Shown in pieces: positions 48,185-61,788 of a DNA stretch of 64,000 bases. The notes under the pieces were generated by a model that made no database searches, was not told the DNA's origin, and saw only the letters and a program-made list of their open reading frames with translations. The DNA is taken from assembly GCF_020184175.1 (NCBI RefSeq), contig NC_065532.1, forward strand, positions 30,690,001 through 30,754,000, written 5' to 3'. Numbering within the stretch: the stretch's first letter is position 1; every line of letters starts with the position of its first letter. The translations under genes and the position numbers were made by a program. The stretch comes from Aphis gossypii (Eukaryota > Arthropoda > Insecta > Hemiptera > Aphididae).

Positions 48185-48500
48185 ACTTACCGTATTTTTG
48201 TGTACACATAACAGGCGTAAGTGCTTTTAATGTATTATACATAATATTTAACACAAAAATTATATTATTGTTGTTGCTAGCGCGTAAAACGGCTACCCGA
48301 AGGCATAACGTTAGTTAGGTTAGGTTAACTTAACCTGCGTTAGCCCTGAACTAGGTGAACTCGGCCGACCGACACGAATAGATATAATATAATATATTTA
48401 TTAAAATATATATATATAGATATACGTGCTTCCACGATAATAACGCGATATTTCTTACGCGGGTGCGGGTAAAACGATAATGTATATATAGCTGCTGAGC
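48185..48500 (-). promoter_or_regulatory. CpG-containing block ending in a strong minus-strand donor
   Basis: ATACG|GTAAGTATAAG on the minus strand puts an exon end at 48191. Behind it (48270-48500) lie CG-rich stretches (GCGCGTAAAACGGC, CTCGGCCGACCGACACG). A (TTAGG)2-type array with an inverted partner, AGGTTA-ACT-TAACCT, lies at 48322-48336. I infer a possible untranslated first exon on the minus strand. No frame supports coding. Confidence 0.25.
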
Positions 48501-50260
48501 GGTAAGGGGTCGAGAGGTACTGAGACTGTTATAATTTATATATTATAATAATATATGGGACACTGGTATATACTATAATACAGTAATTGAATATATTATA
48601 GAGTTAATTTTCGATATATTTTATGCAAATCACCGCAACTTTCCACTGCACTTTCATCGCAAACATCGTAGAGTAAAACGTGTCACGTTATTGCAACAAT
48701 ATTACGTTAAAATAAAATATAGTAATTATTATCTAAGTACAACACGACGCGTCCACAACGTTCGCTCTAATTATTATTATCATGTTCGATCTAATATAAT
48801 ATTATAGTATAATAAATACTAGCAGGTACTGGGGAGGTTATCTATCCGGCGCCCCAAAGTAATGTGTCCCACATTTAGAAAACGTATTCAATCGTACAAT
48901 TGTACACGAGATTAATCTGTATAATAATTACATTATATCGCTATTCATACTATAGTGCATTATAAGAGTTTTTGTTACATAAAATAGATAATATTCATAT
49001 TATATACATTATAAATTTATATGAGATAATATAATGTTGAATTATTATATAAGCAGAATTGTTTTACAAGTGTACATTTAAACATGCATACATAATATTA
49101 TATGTGCGATATACCTAATAAACTAATAATCAAGTGAAGGTTATAAAGAGTTCATATAGAAGGTTTGTTATTATTTATTACATTGATATTTAATATTATA
49201 TCAGTGTCGATTTTATAAGTGTTTATTATTCATTCTTAATATAATTATGTTTGACATAATAATATGTAAGATATATTGTTTTAATGCATATAATATGTAA
49301 ATCATTTAAACATTTTATCATGTCATATCGTAAAATAAATGATTAAAATGACGATGTATAAATTGTACTTTTATTATACTTATACTTATATGACAATTTT
49401 TTTAGTAATAATAAAAACATTTTCGGTTTGTTTACGTATGAAAGTAATACATTTATAATATTGAAATGCATATTTTGATTTTTATATAGCTACGTGATAC
49501 ATTTTGGTTGTTTTTTAAAGTTTTACAAATAATATCATTATTAGGAATAATAAATTTACATGACAACTTAACTAACTACCTAGGTAAATATTGTAGTATT
49601 AATTATTAGTACCTAATCTCTGTAATTTTCTTAAATTTATCTCTTTAATAAATAATACACTAGCTATTAGTGATCGAATATTGTTCCACGTTCGTTGAGT
49701 ATAATTTATAATAGATACTAGATTATCTTATAAAGTACTTTTAAGTACTCAACTACAAATTTTAAACACTAAAAAAAAAGAACAAAGTATTTTAAATGAT
49801 TTCTCAAAATATTTGTATTTAAAAACAAATATTAATTTTAAAACAATTTTTATTTTTAGTTCATACATTTCATATTTTCAATTCAACCATGTTAAAAAAT
49901 ATTGAAAAAATGAATGTGTGATTTAAGTTATTTTTCTATATGCAATGTATATAAAAATATAATGTATAAAACGCTAAATAATAATTTAAAAAATACATGT
50001 ATAATATGTTTTATTTTAAATTTTAAAATAATCTATTAAATTAATAAAACACAAAAATGTTTTAAAAAAAAAATTGATTTATAAAAGTTATCAACAAATA
50101 TTACTCAAAAATGTTGAAAGTATTTGAAAGTATATCTATCAATAAATTTCTAAAGTATCTGAATTTATACTTGAATACTATTAAAAAAAAAAAATGTCTT
50201 TTAAAAAACTGATGTTAGATTATAATACATAATAATGGAACAGCGTACGTATCTCGTATG
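48501..50260. other. AT-rich noncoding DNA
   Basis: At 49715-50195 words such as AAAGTACTTTTAAGTACT and AAAGTATCTGAATTTATA recur loosely, which may mark an unrecognised repeat. A TACCTAGGTA palindrome sits at 49577-49586. Confidence 0.4.
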
Positions 50261-50530
50261 CGTGTATTCGACTTAGTAAGTAATATCATCTATCGTTCGT
50301 CCTCGTTATAGAAAAAACGTGTTTTCTGTATATATACCTTAACATACTATAGACCCTATACTGATAAAAAGAAATAACATAAAAATACGACCGAACACGA
50401 CGTCTGGAAAGTAAATGGAAAATCGTTGGAGGCAAGAAATTATTTATCGATCGTCCGTATGTCCGAACACCACGCTGCAGTAGGTACAATTAGTTTAATG
50501 GCAAACACACACCAAGTATCGAAGTGTTAT
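50261..50530. other. CpG-containing patch
   Basis: Stretches such as ACGACCGAACACGACGTC and ATCGATCGTCCGTATG are more CG-rich than their neighbours. The 67-codon minus frame here has no domain. No donor or TATA box was found. Confidence 0.3.
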
Positions 50531-51639
50531 ATTTACATTAATCGTATCACGACTTCGCGACATACGTCTATATAATAATAATAATAATAATATCGAATGC
50601 TTTACTGTAGTCCGTAATGGTTAAATAATACAATTTTATCATGATGGATTGTACATGATATTGAGACGATTGTTTCGGTTTGCTTGAAGGGATATGCGTA
50701 TACACTATACACTATACATATAATAGCGTGTATAAGCTAATATACATATACGGAAATCTAGAAAAGGCGATCATTAATCAACCACGAAATGGTAACTTTA
50801 CCAAACAACTGCAACAACGAAACGAAAAAAGTAAATAATATGATAATCTTATCGTATGACTATAAAAATAACGTTGCAATTATGATGGTTATTATGATGT
50901 ATTTAGTGGCTAGGCTGTCGGTGTATTATACCATCGCGCGTTTATCGTTTTACAAAAGCCAATATTTGCATAATCAAAAAAAAAAAAAAAACAATTGAAA
51001 TCCATTAAAATATTATAATATTGCACTGAAGAGGTTCATTACACGGCGATACACGTTTTGTTATATTCTTCGATTTGTTATTCTTATCATAATAATGCAG
51101 TTTAAACCCAACGCTAACGATATGTTTGTAATAATATAGTAATATTAAAACTTTGTATTTTTTCCGTATACTGATTTACAATAAGTAATATAACTTTATT
51201 TTTAACGAACACCTACTTACGTTAAAATTGAATTATAAAGTTATAATTGAGTCTATTGTATAGTATTGTTAAATTTTATGAAATCCACACACTATATTAA
51301 TTATTATAACAGGTACTAAGCTAACTATAGTAGGTATACTTCTGAAAATGGCATAGTAAATCTTAACACGGCTTATACTAATATTTAATATTTATTTTAC
51401 GTGTTTGTTGTATTTTTATAAAAAAAAAAAAACATGGTTTTTATATAGGTACCTATAGTCATGAATATAAAAATTTTTAATTAAAAAAAGGAATATCATA
51501 CTAATAAGGAAGCCAAATTTAAACAGCAAGTATAAAATTATGCTTTCTAAAACTTAGGTAGGTATCGCGCATAAATTACGATAATAACATTAATGTATGA
51601 ATATTTATTCTGCATTACAAAATACGTGAGTTAATAATT
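50531..51639. other. AT-rich noncoding DNA
   Basis: (AAT)n at 50572-50592, poly(A) at about 50979-50992 and a TAGGTACCTA palindrome at 51446-51455. No gene recognised. Confidence 0.5.
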
Positions 51640-52540
51640 ATTGACGAGTCATGATAACGAGCGTATAATGCGGGAACCGAGGTAAAAATATGTTTGTGCG
51701 ATTTGAAAATCGTTCGATGCATTATAACTACGCGGTATATAGGAGCTATTTAGGAAAGTAAGTAGTGTACGTCGCGGAGAGCTCCACGCGGGTAGGTATA
51801 TAATAATATATACAAAAACGCGACATCAATTTTCCAGCCTCCTCGAGTCGAAAATAAAATTGTGCAAATATGCCGCGAGCGGTACACAGTACGATGATGT
51901 GACGTTGTGCTTTATAATGATATATATAGATATTATCGTCGTATATAGTATAATAGACACTGCCATTATACGACGTGTACAGGTATATAATATACGTCGT
52001 CGACGGTCGACTGATTTTATACGTCGTGTAGACCTGCCTATGCGTCAGTATACGTCATGTCAAAACGACGGATGGCGATAAATCGTACAACACGACTCGT
52101 AGAATAATAAATAATAATATAATACCTAATATATATATATATTATATTATATATACGTATATTATATTATGAGGTACACAACTATATCGCTGTCAATAGG
52201 TCTATCTAGGATTTGTTTGGGCTGCATATTATATACGTGTTACGAATCCCGAACAAGTGTATAACGTACATAATGGTTGTTATTATTGTTATTATAGTTC
52301 GATGTATCACTGTGCCGTCACATTGCGGGTTTAAAGGTGTGCGATTTAATAACGTCGTCGTCGTCGTCGTTTGTCGTGCGGAATTGCCAACGACCGTCGT
52401 GTCACGTCTTCCGTCCGCGAATGATTCTGTACGGTTGCGTCGTAGAGATAGGCATAATACAATAACATATACACCTAGTTACGTGCGCGTCACTGTCCGC
52501 GATCGTGTTATTATTATTATTATTATTATTAGATAATATA
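51640..52540 (+). promoter_or_regulatory. CpG-rich island with TACGTC clusters and trinucleotide arrays
   Basis: Repeated TATACGTC/TATACGAC words lie at about 51966-52055 and (GTC)6 at 52353-52370. A CG-rich core (CGTCCGCGAATG, GTGCGCGTCACTGTCCGCG) leads into (TTA)n at 52508-52531. A donor-like GGAAA|GTAAGTAG at 51758 on the plus strand is possible. The 107-codon plus frame (52213-52536) runs into poly-Val and poly-Ile from the arrays and is not convincing. A regulatory region or untranslated exon is more plausible. Confidence 0.3.
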
Positions 52541-52940
52541 TACCTATATATATGTATAGTATAGTGTTTGTATTATAATCTAATTCGATGGGTTTGCGAA
52601 AAGTATATTTTTTTCGGAAAATCATTGCCAATCGTATCGGCATTATTGTCGCCGTCACTGTTATTATTATTGTTATTACTTATTAGTTATTATTAGGTAT
52701 ACTTACATTACACTACCTGTATATACAGCACTTGCGGGCACCGCGTGATACGTGTAATGCGATTTCCGTTATGCGATTATGTGCGTCGCGTATTTTTATT
52801 TCATTTCGCTCGCCGCCGTGATGGTTGTCAAACAGTATATAATATTAAGAAAAACTCTTATGTGCCTCTATATTATATAGAGGCAGTCAGCTATATTATA
52901 GCCAGATCACGTACTTATTTTGCTTCTATATAGCTGAGTT
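52541..52940. other. Mixed-composition DNA with two adjacent palindromes
   Basis: GCCTCTATATTATATAGAGG plus a final C (52864-52884) is a perfect 21-base palindrome around one central T. GCTATATTATAGC follows at 52890-52902. CG-rich sequence (ATGTGCGTCGCG, CTCGCCGCCG) lies just before at 52770-52820. Confidence 0.5.
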
Positions 52941-53640
52941 TGTTTCGTTTGAATAATATTATTATATTACTGTAATTTATATTACAGGTCTATACATACA
53001 TTTTTCATTTTTTAAACCAACAGCCAACGTTAAAAAAAAAGTTTATTAAGCTTTAAATCGTAAATATTCCTATATATACCGATTCCAACCAAAGCGCGTT
53101 AATGAGTTGTATAGCTGCAATGACTACAGATTTAATACTTTTTATTGAAAAATACATTTTTTATGTATATTAATTTAATTAATCAGAAACCAAACATACT
53201 ATAATGTTTTCGAACTCGTTTAATAGCGAAAACTTGCAGCGCTTACATTTTAATCAATCACAAACAACAAATTGGTATACCTATATATTTTTTAAAGTAT
53301 TTGTTTCTAAAATAATCGCACCGGTAATTTTCTTCAAATGTTGGAAACTTTACAGACATTATAACTTACAAGTTATATAATAGAATAATACATTTGTTTG
53401 AGGTTGATTGTTTTCGTGTTTGGTGAAGTATGCAACATTTGTATGCAAATATTAACTATAGAAAACCTTTTTTTTCGACCGGCTTCAATAACGTGTTTAC
53501 AATTTATACAATACAAAGTGTTGTTATAATTGAATTATAGTGTTTTTGGAACATAATAAATTCTAGGAAACACAAATTAAAAAAAAAATAAAAATAAAAA
53601 TAAATAATGAAAGAATAAAGAAAGAAAGCGGAAAGTAAAC
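52941..53640. other. AT-rich noncoding DNA
   Basis: An A-rich AAAATAAAAATAAAAATAAA stretch lies near 53580-53605. Nothing else recognised. Confidence 0.5.
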
Positions 53641-53830
53641 ATCCATTTGAGATGCTTCGCGAGTAAAACTTAATGTATTCGGTCGTAGGTACCTATATAG
53701 GTACTGTATACTTTTCTAAGTCCTCTTTGTAAGAGGTATAAAAGCTTTAATCGTTATTTACCGTTCTAGCGGCATATGCAAATTATAATTGGGTGTTTTT
53801 ACGTACACACGGGGCACGCATATACATAAT
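53641..53830 (+). promoter_or_regulatory. TATA box with adjacent hairpin and octamer (candidate core promoter)
   Basis: TATAAAAG at 53737-53744 is a near-consensus TATA box, abutted on its 5' side by a perfect small hairpin CCTCTT-TGT-AAGAGG (53722-53736). The expected start would be near 53767. An ATGCAAAT octamer, the POU-factor consensus, follows at 53776-53783. No open frame or donor was found downstream before the microsatellites, so a transcript is not demonstrated. In AT-rich DNA such TATA words are common. Confidence 0.25.
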
Positions 53831-53989
53831 ATTCGATAACGGCACAATATACACATATATATTTTAAAATGCTTAAAAACCGTTTGGCGTTGTAAATAGC
53901 TGGTTACTCGATGAAATCCATGTATAAAATATATGTATAATTGAATGACGATAATAATTATTGTCGGATTCAGAATCGCGTGTCAGAGA
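53831..53989. other. AT-rich noncoding DNA
   Basis: Nothing recognised. Confidence 0.5.
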
Positions 53990-54420
53990 CACCAAAAAAA
54001 TAAATAATAATAATAATAATAACAAACAAACAATTATTATCATTATAATATTTTATAGCTTCGGCGGCGGCTCTTTGAGTGATTAACGATTTTACACATT
54101 ACATTGCACACGCATACACACGCGTTTAGACCAGGAAATGTTGGCACATGTGTGTATGCGTGTGTGTGTCTGTGTGTGTATTTGTTCGCGCGATATGCCC
54201 AAGGTTGCGGGCAACGCCGCAGAGCCTTATCAACGCCCGTGTGCGTCCACGATAATAATTTTATAATATATACACATAATATTCTCATTATCATTATTAC
54301 TATTTTGGAGTTCGATAGTCGTCGCGCGCGCGACCCGCGAACCTTGGGCGCGAGCGAACGCAAACATGCGTATGTAATAATAATAATAATAATAATAATA
54401 ACGATAATATATGTGTAGGT
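53990..54420. other. CpG-rich island with inverted CA/TG repeats
   Basis: CA-rich (54103-54123) and TG-rich (54149-54180) runs face each other, followed by CG-rich sequence (GGGCAACGCCGCAGAG, GTCGCGCGCGCGACCCGCG). An (AAT)n array closes the block at 54375-54400. Both long frames (104 and 106 codons, opposite strands) are driven by the repeats. TCGCGCGCGCGA at 54320-54331 is a perfect 12-bp palindrome of alternating CG. Confidence 0.4.
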
Positions 54421-57400
54421 ATATTATGTAGCCTTGTGCACGTCCGATACGACCGAGTCTCTGGACCTCGGTATAGCTGGTTTATATATATTCATTACAT
54501 ATTATTATAGTCTATAGGTATATGTATGCCGCGCCAAACGAGAGGGGAAAAAACTCCATAACTACTATGTAGGTACAGGTGTTAAAATCTATGGATTATA
54601 AACGTGTAGGTACAGGATGATTTTTTTTTTTTTGAGCAAAAAATTTGAAATTTTCTAAACGGAAACCAGCTGTACATTCATAAATTTAATATTCGATAGC
54701 GGAATAATAATAATTATCATATTTTATTATTTTATATTTTTTTTTTATTGAGATTATCATCATCATTTTATATGATGTACTTACAAGCTATATTATAGAG
54801 ATATCGGAAGTTATATATATAATAGCGTGCGTACAACGATGCGGTTGTATGGCAATACTGTAATTCTAGGTACCTACTATCGAAAAAAATAAAAAAATAT
54901 TTTTTCTAAAAACGGTTATATTATATTATTGATAAGTATTGTGTGATGTGCTGTATGACTGAAAATCGTTTTTCTTATGTTATTATAATATAAATATTTA
55001 AAAACGAAAAATTTTGAATTTAACTTTTACATACTTATTATAATATAACTATATACATAGTTATAATATGTAGCAAAAAGCTAGTTGCTAATAATTATAA
55101 AAACGTAAGTTTATAAAAATAAATTATTTTAAATAAAATCAATTCAAAAGTGTTTATTTTAAAAATTTACCTGAGAATAATGTTTAAATTTATACATATT
55201 ATAATATAGTATTGTCTTATATAAAAATAACTAGTACCTACCTATGTATTATTATGAATGAAACTGTAAATTTATATTTATTATAATATTTTATAGTTCA
55301 AAATATTCTATCAAAATGTACTTGCAAACTTAACATTAAGTTATAACTAAAAAAATACAATTATTTTAAAGAAGAGAAACTTGTAATGGGAATGATTTTG
55401 AGTAAGGATTTTGAATGGTGACATTTTGAGAGTGTGCCGACGGTGAGAATGAATTCTTGAGAGTGATGGCAATTGGGCTTTAGGGCTATTTTTCGCTGGT
55501 CATCCTTCAAATGGAATTTTAGAATTGAAAATAATATAATATAAAATAAATTTCAAACAATCTCGATGTAGATACTTTATAGATACACTTATATAAAATA
55601 TAATATAGTGCATACTTTTATATTATTGTATATTTCTGTCGCATACCTGAAGGTAATAAATATCTAAATTTCTATTGCCTAATTGGTAATTGCTTTCCTT
55701 GTATCTAAAATAATGAAACAATTAGTAAATTAAATTGTCGTAAAGTTATGTAATATACTAATATGTATACGTATACTTATTCTTAAAACACATTTTGAGT
55801 TTCAACAACATGATTAATAGCTTACATTAAATTATTTACATTAGGTAGATGAATCTATACATTTCAATTTGATTTAAATAAGAAATTAAATAAATGACAT
55901 AGGCAAAGGTAAAGGTCTAGTATATTGTTATCCGTTAACTTAATATAACATGAAGTCATGATGATAATAATAGATCTTCAATGTTCTGTCTTGACCATCA
56001 GCTAACCGAAGTATAGGTTCTAGAATACCTTTTGTATATTCTATAGATAATTAGTTTAAAATAGTATGTAGGTATGTCATATTCAGTAAGTACTAAGTTT
56101 TAATTGTATTAGAATATTAGATGGATAAACATTATATCTACAACATTTTTATTATAGTAAAACAGTAGGTATACTTGCGTTATCATGTGTTATATGGACT
56201 TTTTATCAATATATTAATTATAATTATTTATAAAGTATTAAATGATCGAGTTTTTGATTTTGTTTATACAATTTTTGCTTAGTATATAAGTTATACGTAT
56301 AATTAACAATTTATTAAAATACAAATTAATCGGCTTTTATTGATAGCATTTTTTTATTTGTCTATTAAATTAATTATTTGAATAATTGTTCTTATTAACC
56401 AAAATAATAATGTATTATAATTTATAAATAAATAATGAGAATAATTAGTTTAATTATCAATATTATGCAACACAATATTAAAAAAATAATATTTTTGTGG
56501 AACATAATAATAAAATTATTATTCTTGGAATTTAACAATATGAATAATTTTGTATTAATTATTGTTTTCCAAAATAATTTAAATGGAATTTTTATATAAG
56601 ATAGCCAACATAATTAAAAAAAGTTCTTTAAATATGTAGTTGCATTTTTTTTTTAAAGTATAATACAACTTTTTTTCTACAAAACTTGAAATTATTTATA
56701 TCACAAAGATGAATTACCTATTTTTATATGTAATTACCTATTGTTTAATATATTTATCATTTTATTGAAATTATAAAAAATCTTATCCATTTCGATTTAA
56801 GTAACTATTCGAATATATTTTTTTAAATTTGTAAGCGATGATAAAAACGTCAATAATAATATATATATATTTTTTCTTCACTTGTTTTTCAATATTTAGC
56901 TCAGATAACTATTTAAAAAAACAAATTTAAAAGAAAAAGTATTTACAAACGCTGTTTTTATTTTTAATATCGACTAAATTCATTTTAATTTATTTTCAAA
57001 CTTAATTTATAACTTATTCAGGTATGTCTGATTTATTTAAATTATCTCCTACAAGTAAATACAGTTGATTAAATTGATCGTACCAATTACACCTCTATAG
57101 CTATTACCCTATATCTGTACTTAATAGGTGCATTTGCGCATTAGACGTTGGACGTTAATTATTGGTACAATTATATTTATTGAATTATGCAAATGTATCC
57201 AAGACATTACTCTACTAAACTTGAACTGTTGTAATAAACGTCACGACCTTAAGCGCAATTTATGTTAAACAAATTCTGTTAAAATTACGTTATATGTTGA
57301 GAATATTTAAATAGTAATCAAAATTATCAATTATAACATAGATAAATGACAAACTTAGATACTTTTTATTTTTTCATGCTATTATTATAATATATATACA

Positions 57401-58970
57401 TAATACATTATACCGATATATCTATCTATAATAGCAAGACGAAACAAGTTTAGTTCTCTTCAAGTGTATATGTCATATGTATTAACGTCACTAATAATAA
57501 TTTACAACAATATATTTTATTATAATTTTATGTGAAGTAATAGAATTCCGACCATTACAGCATTATACAAATTGACTTTAAGCTATATTATACGCTATAA
57601 TGTCTTAATTAATAAAAAATAATATATTATTACATTTATGCAGCAGTATATAATCAAATTATTTAAACAAGTATTTGCGGAGGCTGATTTTGAAATAAGT
57701 TAATAAATTTAATTAACTGGTATCTCTATCATACATTGAGTAATAATTTGTTCATCAACAAATTTGTCACAATTTCCTGATTAAATAATTCTTATTTTCT
57801 AGTGGGATTAGAATTATTAAAATCTATTTCTCAATTCATTATGGTTTTTTTTTTAACACATTCATTGTTAGTAGATAAAATATGACTAGGTAATTAGTCA
57901 CTACGCTATGGACCTAAAAGATATAATGTTGATATTTGTTATTGTATTATTACTATACACAAGATTCTTTATTATGTTATTATTCTACTTTCAAATTTTT
58001 AATAATTCCTTAAAATCTCTTGTTTGCGTGGTATGGAAAATAAAAACCATAATACTTATTAAATACAATTAGTATTTGGTACTAGGCACTAGCCTTGTAG
58101 ATTAATTTAATTGTAATAATATAAAGGTCTTATAAAATTAAGTTACATCAGGTAGTTATTATTATTTAATTCAACTCATAGTAGAATACGCTCAATAAAT
58201 AATATATCAATTGTAATACATTTGGTATACCTTATATTGTATACTAAATAAATAAATATAATATCTTTAATAAAATATTATGGGTAGGTGCTACTTTAAA
58301 ATACGGCAATAATGAAACGAAATGTAATAAAATAACCTGTACAATTATATAACACTCATAAATTATACAATATATAAATCTATATTTGTAAGTAAATTTA
58401 TATTTAGTTTATATTTAATGGGCTTGCATACTTGAAATGTTTGATTTTATTAAATGCAAGAGCAATGTGCAGCAGTTGAATATATATTGTCAGGTAGGTA
58501 ATATCGAAGCAATGCTCGCGGTACTCTGAATTTTTTTTTACAGATTTTCAATCGGAATTTCATTGTTTAGAATTTAATTTAAAAATAAAACTGTTGGACT
58601 TGACATGTGTAAAGAAATTTATAGTAATAATAAAAATCTAAAAAAAAAAAATAAATTAAATATCGCGATGGGCATTAATAAGTAGGTTTTTTTTAATTAC
58701 AAATTGCAGATGAAATATACAAGAGATCTCGCAAGAGTATATTGCAAATAATGTCATTATTATTGAAATGCGTATTTTTAACACAGCAATTATTGTACCT
58801 CTTTAAAGTGCATAATGTTGTAGTGCACAACCGTGGAAAACTACACTCAATATACAGATCTGATTAGGCTTAATATAATGTTTACCTATATCTGATGATA
58901 TATCTATGTAGACACTGATAATAACATAAATAATATAGCATTATATTATAGCGTCTACTTTATTATCCAA
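54421..58970. other. AT-rich noncoding DNA
   Basis: TAGGTACCTA at 54867-54876. A less AT-rich stretch at 55385-55500 (GAGAGTGTGCCGACGGTGAG) has no frame. The rest is A/T tracts. No gene recognised. Confidence 0.5.
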
Positions 58971-61788
58971 TTACAATGCTCTATACCACGATTTATATGT
59001 CATTATTATGATTTTTAAAACTTCTGCGTGAAATCGCACAATATATCGTTTTTTATTATACATACCTACTTTATGTGCGTACATAAAATTTACATATAAA
59101 TATAAACACAATCTATATTGATCTATATGAATATAATATGAGTGTATGTGTGTTACTCGGTACACCAAACGCATGTAAGTATTACACAGCATGCATACTA
59201 TTATAAGTAGGTATCAACTAATATTATAATATAATATTTATACATTATTTTCGACACGTGTTGCGTTTCTTGTGATTAAAAACTCAAGTATATTAACCGC
59301 GCACAATGTTAGTATGATATTGGTCTTATAGTGTATGTGTTGTACTTACATAGAGGTACCTATACCGTAGTTAACATTGTCGGAGTTGAGTACCGGTAGT
59401 TGAAACAATAAATAAAATAGAATAAGCTTTACAACCAACAGGTGTTTATACGCACGTTTATTGTACATAAGCAATTGCGGGCAGATAATCAGATAGATTA
59501 TTGAGTATAAATCTAAGTCGTAATATTATTAAGAACAATAATATGCCCTATCAAATGAACCGAGCAAGTCATACGCGGAGCATCTACCGTTCGAATACTC
59601 CTTAAATCACAATCTTTTAAACATGTTTTATTCATGCATGTTTGAGATAAATACAAAAAAAAGAAATAAAAAATGTATACAAACAAATAACATCGTCGTG
59701 CATTTTGCCTGAGAAAAATTGTAAAATTATAAATATGAGTTTTCTAATAATAATGCACTTATTAATTGTATTTTTTTGAATTTCACAAAATTATTTTTAT
59801 AAATCTATATTTTATCATATTATAAATCTATAAAGAAGTACTTATTATAGTAACTTTTATTCTTCTGAAAAATTAGATTTTACCAAGGTGTCAAAAAAAA
59901 TTGTATGTTTTAATAATAATATAACATATTATGTATATTACATTTACTTGCACTATTGTAAACCAATTACAATATAAATAGCTATGGTATTATATTATTT
60001 TTAAACATTTTTACATAATGTTTTGATAATATTGAATATAAATAAATTGTATTCTTATACCGATATTATTCATTTTATTAATTATACAATTTCGTGTATT
60101 TTGGATGTGTTTTTATAAAATAACTATACAATATATTAAAATATAAAGTCGCGAAGGCAGTACATAATATTATAGTAGCCAACGCCTATGTAATATTAGT
60201 CATTCGAGTTGTACAAACAATTTAAACTAAAGGTTAATTAATTTAGAACTTTATAATACTATCGATAAAAGATAACAAGAAAACGCATAAAATTAGTGTT
60301 AAAAAAAATCTATAGATGTGCATCGAAGAGAAACGATTTCATTGGCAACGGTCTTGAATGATGACAAACGGAAGTATAAATTCATTGCTACTGTAGGTAC
60401 CATATTATTGTAATGTTAGATAACCCTAACCATAGTGACGATTGTAAACTCGTAAATCACGGTTCATACTAATATACATGTCTATTGTAGTATTGTCTAT
60501 AATAATGAAGCACAACTAAGATACCAACGACCTACCACGAATGAAAAAAATAGTTTATTAAGTATTTCTGTTGCACATCAAAACAGCATTAAAATGCAAT
60601 TTTATTCCAACAAACAAATTAATAAACAAAAAAACACTTATAGGTACCTAGTTAATTTTTGTATAATTATACATTGTTTTTTTTTTTAAAAAAAATTTAA
60701 ATAAACAAATCAATATATTATTTAGCAATAGGTAATATTATTGTAATTGCTAGTGGTTTTTTCGCAAAGTAAACAAATATAATTTATGAAATTAAATATT
60801 ATTAGTCATTAGGTACTCATTATTAATAAAATAACATAAGTAATAAACATGTTTTTACGTTTAAAAAAGGATAAAATAAAATAACTGCATACTATGATAT
60901 AGACTCAAGTTCAATATTATAATAATACATTAAATAAAATTAAATAAATACAGCAAACAGCGTAAATAGGTTACTCATAAAATACACATTCGACATTTTG
61001 ATTGTAATTCGTCAACATTTTTAGAATAATTATTCGCTAAATAATTTACAGTAGGAAATGGGGGTTCTCATGTCTTGTGAAAAAAGTAGTTTGTATTTCC
61101 GCAGGATACTTCAAGGAGTAGGTATATAAAAACTCAAGAATTTGAGAATATGCTATTTTATTATATTTACTTAAAAGTCCCATAAAACAAATTTTATATT
61201 ACTGAATTATTGAAGAAAGTGGTGAACTGACTCGGAGATGTGTCACTCAGCACTTTATATAGTATAATACGCAATATTTTAGCTTTTTTCGTTAAAATAT
61301 ATTTAATCATTGTGTCAGGAAATTTTGCACATATATTTACCTTTATTGATAAAACAACACAGCTAGAGAGCGCTACAAATATCTACTATTCGTCATTTTT
61401 ATGTTTTTTTTGCAATATTTGCATTCAGTAAAAATACGAGTATATCTTTATACATTTTAGTAATCATTTAAATTGATAATAATAATGAATAGTTTTTATT
61501 CATAAATTATTAATAATTACAACTATCAAATTGACATCGAGCTTACATTTAAGTCTCAAGATTATAAATGCAATACCTAATTAATAATTTTATGAGTCGA
61601 TAGATTAAAGTACAGTTTAATATACAGCTTAAATTGTACAATATTATAAATACAATTGTTTATAAAATTTGAATATTTTAATAGGTATAAAAGTTTTCTT
61701 TTACAAAACCTTTTTGAGGGAAACTTTATAATGGGTATTTTCGAGACGACATTTATAAATATATTCTTCACTTGGTTGTATTAAACTA
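58971..61788. other. AT-rich noncoding DNA
   Basis: Small CG-containing stretches occur at 59255-59300, 59380-59400 and 59560-59595. TAGGTACCTA at 60641-60650. Frames of 60-73 codons without domains. No gene recognised. Confidence 0.5.

Noticed and set aside
52213..52536. 107-codon plus frame
   Set aside because: Its length comes from (GTC)n and (TTA)n arrays read as poly-Val and poly-Ile; no domain.
54043..54418. Opposed 104- and 106-codon frames
   Set aside because: Overlapping frames on both strands created by CA/TG repeats and (AAT)n.
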